DNA of 64,000 nucleotides from Cladopsammia gracilis (Eukaryota; Cnidaria; Anthozoa; Scleractinia; Dendrophylliidae): NCBI GenBank assembly GCA_022457155.1, contig JAJGOT010000034.1, positions 688,501 to 752,500 of the forward strand, read 5' to 3'. Shown piece by piece: positions 50,321 to 60,355 of this stretch (position 1 is its first letter; each line of letters starts with the position of its first letter). The notes under the pieces were generated by a model. It saw only the letters and a program-made list of their open reading frames with translations, ran no database searches and was not told where the DNA came from. The position numbers and the translations under genes were made by a program.

Positions 50321-51596
50321 ATTTGCGAACTGCAGGAGTCGTGCAGGTCCGTCAACACTTAACTGCCAAATTTCTTGCGTTCCTTGAAGGGCAACCTGCG
50401 ATCAGTCCCAATTTTAGCAGCGCTCTTATTTACTCTGCTCACTAAAAGGGGGAACTCTGATTGACTGTTAAAAAAGGTCTCTGAGAGTTTACGTGTACTC
50501 GCTCTCAAATTGATTTGACCGCCATCCTGAAGGAACAAACTTGCTGAAGTAGATGTGAAGCGATTCGTCTAGGGATTATTCTCATCTTTTTAGGAAAATT
50601 GACATTTTGTCCGGCTTTCTTTCTTGGGATTATTTTTCGTTAGTTTGCAAGCCTGCGCTTTCCTGGAGCAGTAAAGTATGTATCGCATCGTGTTTAGAAT
50701 TTTTTTATTTGGAAGTAAGCCTAACATAACAGTGTTTCATTTCTATATAGGTTTTGCGAAAACATTAAACAGCAAAACGTCCGTCTGTATATTTTGCCTT
50801 TTTTTGAAGATAGACTGATGGAAACCCGCAATACAATCAGCGAGAGGACTTTGTTGTGCCAGGGATAATGGCCGGGCTCCTGATTGTGTCTAACCAGCTC
50901 AAAAAGTTCAAATTTACTATGTTGTTCCATTGATTCAAAGACATTGGTATGAAAGTATTAATCTAGTTTTGTAAAAATGTAACTCCTTAAATCCATTGCT
51001 GAAATCTAAAATAAATATCATGTTAGCCTGCGTGATAGGCAGTAGGAAGGGAAGGGAAAGGAGGGTGTTGGGCGCGCGCGAGGTAGCTCCCTCCGCCCCC
51101 TTCACGTTCCGCGCACTCTCCATGTGTTACGCGCGCACCCAAAATCCTTCCATCTAACGCCACGCAGCCTTGTGGGAGTATACCCTAATATGGGAAATTT
51201 TGCCATTGTTTCGCTCTGTAAAAGCTGTGTTTTTCCTTGAAGGGACGACGTCTCGTATGAGGGATTTTTTAGCTTCATTTCGTGGAAGAAGTGCCTCAAA
51301 AAAATATTATTCTAACAAACTGAGTACAAAGAGCGCTGGATAGTGAACGCAGATCCTGTTTCTCGTTTGGTTGTTCCTTTCCCAGATAAATAATTTTTCA
51401 ACAACAGGTTTATTTTAATGAGCGTTTATTGAAGCTTTAACCCAGCCAGTTTACAACTCAACATTTGCCGAGCAAATCAACGTCTTTAGTGGAACATTAA
51501 TGACGTTCAACTACATATTATGCCCCTTAAAATGTTCCTATAATCAGCTGTTTCTGTTCCTGTCTCTGCTGATTTTGGCAACGCGCAGGTAGATCT

Positions 51597-52484
51597 TTAC
51601 ACGACATCTCCCTCACAACAACAGCTACAACTAAAAGATACGACGCTCGCTACTGGGCTGCGTTTTTGACGACGAGTGAAAATGTTCTTGACAGCGCTGC
51701 TCCCTTTATCGACTTTCAAACGGAACTCCAAACCCGCTTTGCACTGCTGCATGCTGGATAGATTTCTGGCTTTGAACTCCCTGAGGAACTTCGTACCCAC
51801 TTTCCTTAGGAAGGGACCTAAAAAACACAGTTAAATTGTTAATCATTATTACACTAATCAACGAGACAATTTTTCCCTTTATAGTTTTTGAAATGACTTC
51901 TGAGAGACTGACTGAATCTGACGTGTTATACCTGGCATCAAATCCGCCAATTCTTGCATAATTTTCTGCACTTGCGAGCAGTCCACGAGCTTGTGGTAGT
52001 GATACTTTATGAGGTCACTTCCGGGCTCACTCTTTAGCTTCGTTACCTCTTTCGTGTAATTATGTTTCTCAAGGTCTGCCTTATTTAACATGGCCAACAG
52101 CTGTTCGTCCGAGGGTCGATCGTCCGGACTGTAGACCTTCAATGACACGAATTCGTGTGATGTGGCATCTGCAAAAAAGTAAAGCTATTTAGTATAGGAA
52201 ATACTTTCTATTACTCTATAATTTTTTTGTTTTCTTTTGTCCATTATGGTCAGCAACTGACTGTCATACCGTCTTTGATTAACGAGTTAAGTAATCGGCA
52301 CTGAGAGTAGATTGTGGGTTCGATGTAAAATGTTCGATGGCTGAATTGTCTGCGCTATCAAAGTTATCGAAATAAACAATGGTTAGACATTACGGGATCG
52401 CTGAGAAAAATCAGACGTACCGACAATCGTGGAAAAGAGAAACAAACCCAAAAAGACTGAGGCAAACTCTTTCAGCATCGTCAT
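51597..52484 (-). CDS. Secreted prepropeptide gene B' (right arm)
   Basis: Minus-strand exons 52484-52421, 52168-51932 and 51817-51597 give 173 residues. The signal peptide differs from B by one residue (Ile to Val); exon 2 is identical in protein; exon 3 is identical through the RRQKR site to SPVASVVS. The last residues then differ: Phe-Ser-Cys-Ser-Cys-Cys-Cys instead of Val and six Cys, and one extra Val codon near the stop. A TATA box (52595-52586) and the TTTCGGGAAG block (52646-52627) are intact, and the AATAAA mirror is at 51430-51425. Apparently functional, with a changed mature peptide. Confidence 0.82.
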
Positions 52485-52585
52485 TTTCACTCTAAATAAT
52501 CTTGAATGAACGGTGATAATTAGGAGAATTAAAGTGACTGCCTTGAAACCAAAATAATTTGGTAAAACCAAAAGCTGAAATGTTG

Positions 52586-52646
52586 CTAATTTATACCCAT
52601 GAAGGATGTCTGGGGGCTACTATTGAACATGAAAAACTTCCCGAAA
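52586..52646 (-). promoter_or_regulatory. Promoter of gene B'
   Basis: On the minus strand TTTCGGGAAGTTTTTCATGT leads to TATAAATTAG, as before genes A and B. The arm ends about 25 bp further out, so the inversion kept only this minimal promoter. Confidence 0.65.
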
Positions 52647-52672
52647 CCCTATGACGTATTTCGGAAGAAATT

Positions 52673-53703
52673 ACTACGTTATGGATGATTGTTTCTCGCA
52701 TACACGTACGCATACAAATTGGCTAGCCTGCTTTACCCAGCTCTTCCAAAAAGCTTTGACTTGAAAATAATATCTACGAGTTGATAATTTTCCATTCTCA
52801 TAACATATCATCCTGCTTCACAACATGTTAATCAGTTGCTAGAAGAAATAAGACGTTGATCACTCTAAGAAGGACTTCTGGCATGTAATTTCTTCTGTCT
52901 ACCCTTCCTTAAAGCCCGGTTTTTACTACTCTTAGAGTTCTTGTTTCTCTACAACTGCTATAAACACTGAGTTCCATCTAACGCTTACTCCCTTATAACA
53001 TTCTACGGCATAGATAATCCGCTTTACTTCACGGCCAAGAAATAATTTTTCAGTACAGTTGTATTTGGTTTCCTCTCGTGATGATGACTGGCTCTCGGAT
53101 TTTGTCACATGATTCCGGAACAACAAACAACAACAACAACAACAATTTATTTACAAATAATAAAACAAATTATATTAGCAACCCGCAAATAACTAAAGTT
53201 AATCGTGGCGGGTTGCTACACACTAAACAATTACAGGAGCTCACTATAAAATAATTGACAGATAACAATAAATACGAAAATAAGGAATGGATCATTCAGC
53301 CTCGCGATCCGTACTATTTGTAAAAATGGTGAAGGCAGTAGACGATCCGTCAAATATTTTCACATTTTAGCCAGCTTATAGTGAGGGGTGAATCAGTTTG
53401 TTGTATTAGTGCAAATAGTAAAATGGTAAACCGTATCTAATGAAGTGGTCGACAAACTAACTTGAAGGCTCAATACCAACAAATCTTCTCCACCCAAAAA
53501 GGTCTGCCCGTTTCGAAGACAACTGACTGTTTCAGAAATGCAAAAGAGAAATTTTTGGACACCCTGTGTTGTCAGCAAAGGAAAACGCCGATTCACACAC
53601 TTACTCACAAGGTGTTTGTTCTGTTTGTTCCGCGATGGATAAAAAACGTAACACCGAGTTAACTCTTTCAGTCCCGAGCCGTACGACATATCACGCACAC
53701 GGC
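52673..53703. other. Intergenic, retroelement 3' end likely
   Basis: A (CAA)n run at 53125-53145, followed by ATTTATTTACAAATAATAAA and a CAACCCGC/GCGGGTTG inverted pair, looks like the 3' end of a minus-strand LINE or SINE. A minus-strand 101-codon frame (53393-53698) shows no recognised domain. Confidence 0.4.
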
Positions 53704-54080
53704 AGAGTGAGGCCTACTCTGGGACCTTAAGTCACCTTAAGTCGCCTTAAGTCGCCTAAAGTCGCCTTAAGTCGCCTAAAGTCGCCTTAAGTCGCCTAAA
53801 GTCGCCTTAAGTCGCCTAAAGTCGCCTTAAGTCGCCCTTTATCGCTTAAGGTAGGCTGAAGTCCTTAGGTTTAAAAAGGCCTGCACACCTTAAAATTGCC
53901 CTAAAAGGTTTCACTTTTACTATTTCTTGAATATATAATAATTTTATTGCCCCAAATCTCCCTTAGTTCCCATATATGATTATATACTGCAAGGGTATGA
54001 CCCCATGCAGTAAAACACCATGCTTCAATAGTCATGCACCATGCCCTAGTTGCTTCAATTATATTTGCTGAACCCTATAA

Positions 54081-54285
54081 AGGATGAACCATTTTATTTT
54101 TGATGGGGGGGGGGGGGGGGGGGGGGGGCAAATACCAAGAAAAAAATTCACGCACAGATAAAGTATAGAAAAGTATGGAAAAATCACAAAAAAAAATTCT
54201 TGCACAGCCTCAAGATGGTAAAAAAAATTATGCTTGCTAAAACAAAATGCCCAACCCCCCACCCCTAAAAATAAAATGGTCCATC
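54081..54285. mobile_element. ~205-bp nested MITE with a poly-G run
   Basis: GGATGAACCATTTTATTTTT at the left returns inverted as AAAATAAAATGGTCCATCC at the right, with G-rich DNA inward of the left end and C-rich inward of the right. A similar inverted structure is at about 60825-61070. No coding capacity. Confidence 0.55.
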
Positions 54286-55498
54286 CCCAAGGAGGGTACA
54301 CTCATTCATTTTCAAAACATTGACAGCTATTTCTATAGGTTTACTTATATTTCATGGACAAAGTGTTGCTGAAAGGATGAAGTTGTGACTTATATTATAA
54401 TCAACATTTAATATGAGCAACATCATAAAAAAGAAACACTGCTGATCAGCAGTCAATACTGATATACTGTAATGGTGCAGGCATTCCTTCACCTTCAGGG
54501 TATTATAACAACAGTGAGAGCTGTTTTGGATCACTAAGATCACAATAATTTGAAAAGTATTTTGGGGTTAAGCCCAATTATTGCTTATCACTTTTACATT
54601 GAGCAAGTAAGCTTGAAAAGATCATAAGCTTAACCAAAGGCAATGTAACTGTTTTCAAATGTACTTAAGCTTAAGCTTTTAAGCTTACTTACCCAACGTG
54701 AAAGAGCAACCAAAAATGGGCCATTTCTCCCACATACAACCTCTAAGCTGGGTTCTAGCCATCCAACAGTATTCGATTTACAACCAATCGTAACTGAACG
54801 TTTGAAAACTTGAAGCTTCTTTACAACTTGTATATGTCATCTTCTTGACAGTTTGATGAAGCAAAAAATTTTTAATCAACCTATACGCTCAAGATTGCAA
54901 AATTTGCGTTGATTATGTTACTATGATGGCTCTCTGTCACAAAGGTCAAAAGGATTTCTTGTTATCAACCATTAAGCAGGAATGTGCAAAGGATTTGCAG
55001 CTGCTTCCAGCAGGAAAATTTGCCTTACTCGAGCAAACATGGCCGCCACATGTTTTTACCACGTGACTTCTTTTTGGAACATGGATGCCCACGCGCGCGG
55101 GCGCGCGCGCACTCATGTTCAGATTCGGCAAACAAAGCCAAAGCTGAAGTATTGCTGTTGTTGAAATTGAAACACATTCCCACGTTACAGTACAGCCTGA
55201 CTAGGCTTCGTGGCTTCCTCTAGGCTACCACTCACGTGCTTTTAATACCTTCGTGGCGTAGATTGCCAATCAAGCTGGCCTGGAATTTTTGAAATCGTTC
55301 TTGTAGCCATTGACTGGCTTCCTGCTTGTATTGCGAAAAGAAAACTAATTCCGACAACTCAATTCAAGGTAAGGTAGATGTAAATTTCTGAAATTTATTG
55401 GTTAAGCGAGCGCGGGAGCTAGTCGCGCGCGGGAGGAAAAGAAACGCGCGAAGCATGGAAACCATCTACGATTGGAAAGGAATTCTGGGAGAATCAAA

Positions 55499-55992
55499 AT
55501 GGCGGATGCCAATGTAAATATTGTCAACGCTGTGCATTCGTTTGTGATCCATTATTTTCTGGAAATTTTTGAGGTAATAATTAACTTCTACACCGGTAAA
55601 TCTGTCAACAGCCTCATCAGTAACACTATTTAGTTTTGTTTTGACAGGTTAAATTAAAATGTTGCCAGGTGGAAAAGTGTGAGAGCATTTCGGGCCTAGA
55701 AGCAGAACTAATCAACCCTGCTAGAAAGTCTCCTATGAGGGTTCGGTTCCCTGTCAGTGGAACATCCAAGTTTTCAGGAGCCGGACAAATAGTTGGAAAA
55801 AATGGGAAAGATGCGCTATTGAGAAGGACCCTCGCTTACGGTACCAAATATGATATTGGAATATTCTATTGGACTAAGGCAGGAGAACAACAAATTGGCT
55901 GGGTGCCTGACCAAACAGTTTTGGATGTCGTTTGCCAAGCGTTCGAGCCAAAATTGACTGTGCAACTGCCACAAAAGTGGCAGATAAATTAA
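55499..55992 (+). CDS. Two-exon small protein, family not recognised
   Basis: Exons 55499-55573 (ending TTTGAG before GTAATA) and 55648-55992 (after TTTTGACAG) join in phase 0 to 139 residues with a TAA stop. The N-terminus starts MADANVNIVNAVHSFVIHYF. The middle holds VRFPVSGTSKFSGAGQIVGK and a GWVPDQTVLDVV segment; there is no signal peptide, membrane helix or zinc finger. It has a GC-richer upstream region with GCGCGCGGG and CGCGCGAAG. It sits wholly inside the TIR element, so it may be captured host sequence or an element gene. I do not recognise it as a transposase. Confidence 0.5.
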
Positions 55993-56907
55993 CCAAATTT
56001 ATGTAATATGTGAAATCGAGAAGTGATTTTTAATTAACTAATTCGATGCCTTTGTTCATTGTTGTATAAATAAGTCAAGGAAAATGTATGTTAGTTTGAT
56101 TCAGATCAGGTATCCCGAAGTGAAAAAGTTGGATTTTTTCCAAGATTTTGTTTGGCAGTGTATATGATCTTTATATTTTTGTATGATTATTGTTTTTATT
56201 GCAATATCTTAAAAACTTTTAAGCAGCTAACTGAATTTTTTTCTCATTCTAGATAAGTAATGTTCCTGCCTCTTGTTTGGCTAATTAATGTTCATAATAC
56301 AATTTAGCATTCATATTATTTATATGTTGTTGTTGTTATTGTAATAATTTGAATCTCAGTATAGCTAAAAGGGGCTTTAAAATCTGGAAACTGGAGATTA
56401 ACGGTCACTTAAGTCTATCTGAGACCAAGTGAACTGATTGTGATAATTTTGTTTAATGAAATATGAGACAAACTATCATGAATCCCAGGATTCATGTCAG
56501 GACTCAAGCTGTAGCCCTAACCCTAACTCTATGCCTAACCTGAACTGGAGTCCTTGGTCGCAAACTGACTTACGTCCTGACTTAATCGGACCTGGCTTGA
56601 ATCCTGTCTCATATTTCTCTCCAGAGACCAGTGGCTTGGTATTTAGGTATAGTGATGAAGAGACTGTCAATAACTTTTGTTTCATCCCTTTTTAGAAACA
56701 CTTTTATGTTGCCTGAAGTTGCCTTCAGTCACCTTAAGTCGCCTTAAGTTGCCTTAAGTCGCCTTAAATCGCCTAAAGTCGCCTAAAGTCGCCTTAAGTC
56801 GCCTTAAGTCGCCAATATTTTAAACTAATTTTTCCTTAAGTCGCCTTAAATTGCTTAAAGTCGCCTAAAGTTACGGCGACTTAAGGTCCCAGAGTAGGTC
56901 TAGAGTG

Positions 56908-57746
56908 TATAATTGACCGACCATGGTTGAAAATAAAACAAACTGACCTGCGATATTCCACGGAGAAACCAACACGAATAATATCACCAGAATTTTCGAA
57001 GCCATCTTGAGAGACTTGAACACATGAAATGTAGCTTGTTTTAATAGGAACGAACTGTTTTAAAAACACTTACAGAGGGAGCTGATTTTTATAAGGTGTC
57101 TTTTTGTAATGCGATATTCTGTTTACTAAATCATAGCCCGGCTCGACTTCAGATTTACTTTCCTTTCCGTTCAGCCTGTTGGCCTTGTTTATGCAACAAT
57201 TTGCTGACACGTTCCTAGGCAGGGAAATAATTCTTAGGTTCCTTTAACTCTCAAGCACGTTCTGGAAATTAATGCATGGGAATACTGTAACAGGAATAAA
57301 GGATGTTATGTTTGGGTCCATTGTAAGAGTACATTCACCTATGCACGGATCGTAATAGTCCATTTCCAAGTTGCTCTATCCCTCCTTTTCAAACCGAGGC
57401 CAAGTGCAATAATTATGGATATAAGTTTTAGTTGCATGTGAAAGACAACTCATCGAGCCCTTTATCTATGGAAATATTTCCCACGCGAAGTTCTATATCT
57501 ATCATTATAAAATATTTGAGATAGTACGCGCGCTGTCGTTGGTCTATAGGTGTGTTTAGATGAGAGTATGTAAACACGGTTGTGACGTGTTACCTCGCAC
57601 CATTTCGTAAACAACAAGCATTGCAGCGACTGCCAAAACTTTTGCCAAGCTAAAATGAATTTAGCGTACACAATCGGTTGAGAGTTTCTACGAAAAACTT
57701 TCGTCCATTTAAAGAACGGGACATTAGTGACTACACGAATTAAAAC
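56908..57746. other. Short gap between DNA transposons
   Basis: No gene recognised. The minus-strand frame 56881-57069 starts partly inside the TIR element and is not convincing. Confidence 0.4.
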
Positions 57747-57756
57747 ACAGTAAAAT

Positions 57757-60323
57757 GGCTAGTTCTAAAATAGGGAACGGGGAATCGGGGAACGGGGAAC
57801 GGGGAACGGGGAACGGGGAATCTCTAAAATGGGGAATCTCTAAAATGGGGAATCTCTAAAATAGGGAATCTCTAAAATGGGGAATCTCTAAAATGGGGAA
57901 TCTCTAAAATGGGGAATCTCTAAAATGGGGAATCTCTAAAATAGGGAATCTCTAAAATGGGGAATCTCTAAAATAGGGAATCTCTAAAATGGGGTCTAGT
58001 TTCACTTTTATCGCCAGTAAGTCTCCCTCACATCTTCATTTGAACATTAACATTCTTTCTTACACTCATTGACTTTTTTTGGAACATTATAAGGAGTTTC
58101 GCTAGATCTATAGTCAAATCTTTCTGTGTATAGTTTAATATCAGTTTTGTAGCGGTCAGTTAATAGATTTAAGTCATGTCATCAACGACCACACCTATAA
58201 TGCATCCACCTTTCTGACATTTTCCGGTGTTTGCCTACGAGAGGTAAGGCGGTATGAACCACAGAAACTCTCAAAGGCTGAAACTCTTAAATTGAACCAA
58301 GACGTAAAAAAGCCAGTGATTATTCGTACTACTCACAAGTTCACCTATTTTATTCATAATCGTTGAAGCATGCCTTAACACGTTATCAAACACAGCCAAC
58401 AAGTATACAAGCTTCTAATCAAATGAACCATGCACAATTTTATTTTTTCTTATTCCTAACATGAAAACTGGAGATCACAAAAAACTAAACATGACTGCGA
58501 ACAGTTTCCCCTTTCTTCCTAAGAAACTTAGGGAGAGCGGAAAGGTATTAATTATGCAAACCAAGGTCAGCGCTTCCGCGCGACACATCTATTTGCCATT
58601 TTCTTGCGCCATAGAAAAACTTGAAGAACAAAACATCAAAGCACCCATGTGAAAAGGACTTGCTGGACTTTATAAAGGGTATTTTGAACGCCATGGTGAA
58701 AAGACTATAACATGGCTACTATGAACATTTGCACGTGGAGGCTAGAAGCACATGGCAGATAAGTGAGAAAATCATCACACGTATTAAAATCACTACCGCT
58801 TGGGCTGCCTGTGGTACCGTGTGAAAAATTTGTCTTCCTAGAATAACAAATTCCTTCGTGCGACCGCGCCGAAAGTGAGCACGAACGACGAATGTGAGCA
58901 CTTCTTTTTTAAGTACACCAGAAACTAGTGAAGTTTTGTGGAAGAAAAAAAATACAGTCAAACCTGTATTGTCGATGTCCCAAAATTTTGTTCACATGTT
59001 TACTGTTAAAACTGCCTCTTTTAAGCGAACACCTCAATTAAGCGGACATTGAATAAATATTCATTTGTCAATGTCAAAAACCTGTACTAACCGAACACTT
59101 ACAATGGAACTCTTGCCACTGAAAATGAAACCCGAGTTTCCTTTGTTCAATTTGACATGTGTTATCCTTATTAGAGTGAAAAGCAAGGAAAAAGACGCTT
59201 TGCGGCGTCTCATTGTAGCAATTCAGAATCAATGCGAAAAATGATAGCACGATTCAGTTGGAAGGGGGACAGAGATGTTCTCATGTTATCACAGCATCAT
59301 CATCAAGGAACCTGCATATCTCAGTGTATTGAGCGAACGCCCTATTCAGACTGCAGAGCACAGAGTACCGTCATACAGACCATGTCAGGAGTGACAAAAA
59401 GCATTTAAATTAATGACTGATAATTGCGGAGATAAAAAAAAATACTAAAAAATAATTGCGGAGATAACGCATTTACCCCACCCAAAAACGATATGTCTTG
59501 AGTTGCAGAAAAAAGAAAAAATATAGCATTACTTAAAAAAAAGTTGGCATAAGTAACGACGATTTACACGCTGCGCTTTTTCGTTCCGAGGGGGTTTGCG
59601 GCCGTTAACAGTGGACAGATGAATTTTTTCCACTCCCTTTTCAATGCACGTCGATGTTACATAGAGGTAAGCAAACGGGAAATTCCTTGTAATATTGTAA
59701 CTTTATGTATCGATTAACTCTCGGGTGTACAAGGGGGGGGGGGGGGGGATGCCACCCCGCCATAAGGTTTTTCTTGAATTTTTGCAAGATTCCCAATTTT
59801 TCCAAGATGAGTTAATTTTTTTGGTGATTTTTTCTTTTTAATAGTTGGTATTTTAATTTTTGGATTATTATAAATTCTCAACTTAAAGATATCGCGGGTG
59901 ACGACGGATTGCCGCCTTTCTAATCTCGTACAGCCAACTAAAATCAAGATTGGAAGGAATACTCTTCTCGCAGTTCTCGTCCTACACGGTTTGGACCAAC
60001 CGCGGGCATGACGCCGGCACAAGAAAACGCAAAGCGGTCACGTTCGCGAACTTACGCGATCTTGCAGATAAAAAATGTAACGAGAAGTTGTTAATTTTTC
60101 TTTCAAACTTACCGAAAAGCAAAGTGATTTTTTTTTGATTCCCCATTTTAGAGATTCCCCATTTTAGAGATTCCCCATTTTAGAGATTCCCTATTTTAGA
60201 GATTCCCTATTTTAGAGATTCCCTGTTTTAGAGATTCCCTATTTTAGAGATTCCCCGTTTTAGAGATTCCCCGTTCCCCGTTCCCCGTTCCCCGATTCCC
60301 CGTTCCCTATTTTAGAACTAGCC
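57757..60323. mobile_element. Mutator-like TIR element, copy 1 (2567 bp)
   Basis: Ends GGCTAGTTCTAAAATAGGGA and its reverse complement. ACAGTAAAAT is duplicated outside both ends (57747-57756, 60324-60333); a 10-bp duplication is typical of Mutator-like elements. Long subterminal arrays of GGGGAATCTCTAAAAT (16 bp) extend the TIRs to 150-250 bp. The interior (58000-60130) has only short frames and no transposase, so it is non-autonomous. Confidence 0.85.
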
Positions 60324-60355
60324 ACAGTAAAATGGCAGAATGTCTTAGTTACAAG

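Larger units (their letters stand above)
43772..52672. repeat. Right arm of large inverted duplication
   Basis: Reverse complement of 27871-43484 without the BEL element, about 8.9 kb. Similarity ends beyond 52672, just outside the promoter block of B'. It carries C' (+) and B' (-). Confidence 0.93.
53710..56901. mobile_element. 3.19-kb TIR DNA element containing a two-exon gene
   Basis: AGGCCTACTCTGGGACCTTA at the left end matches, inverted, the right end (TAAGGTCCCAGAGTAGGTCT), with one mismatch. AGAGTG lies directly outside both ends (53704-53709 and 56902-56907), a 6-bp target duplication. Inward of each end are tandem GTCGCCTTAA/GTCGCCTAAA repeats (53735-53850, 56700-56880). No transposase is seen; the only gene-like content is at 55499-55992. 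Confidence 0.75.

Noticed and set aside
12904..52484. Assigning the family to cathelicidins or another named antimicrobial family
   Set aside because: The prodomain has two cysteines, not the cathelin four, and I can show no sequence homology; only the layout is similar.
53735..53850. Regularly spaced repeats resembling CRISPR
   Set aside because: Tandem 10-bp words without spacers; the inverted partner at the other end marks a transposon.
56515..56530. Telomere-like CCCTAACCCTAAC
   Set aside because: Two units only, inside a transposon; not a telomere tract.
57770..58000. CRISPR-like array of 16-bp units
   Set aside because: No spacers; perfect tandem units that form the subterminal region of Mutator-like elements in a eukaryotic window.
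58461..58652. 63-codon frame present in both Mutator-like copies
   Set aside because: No transposase motif; similarity is explained by the copies being the same element.
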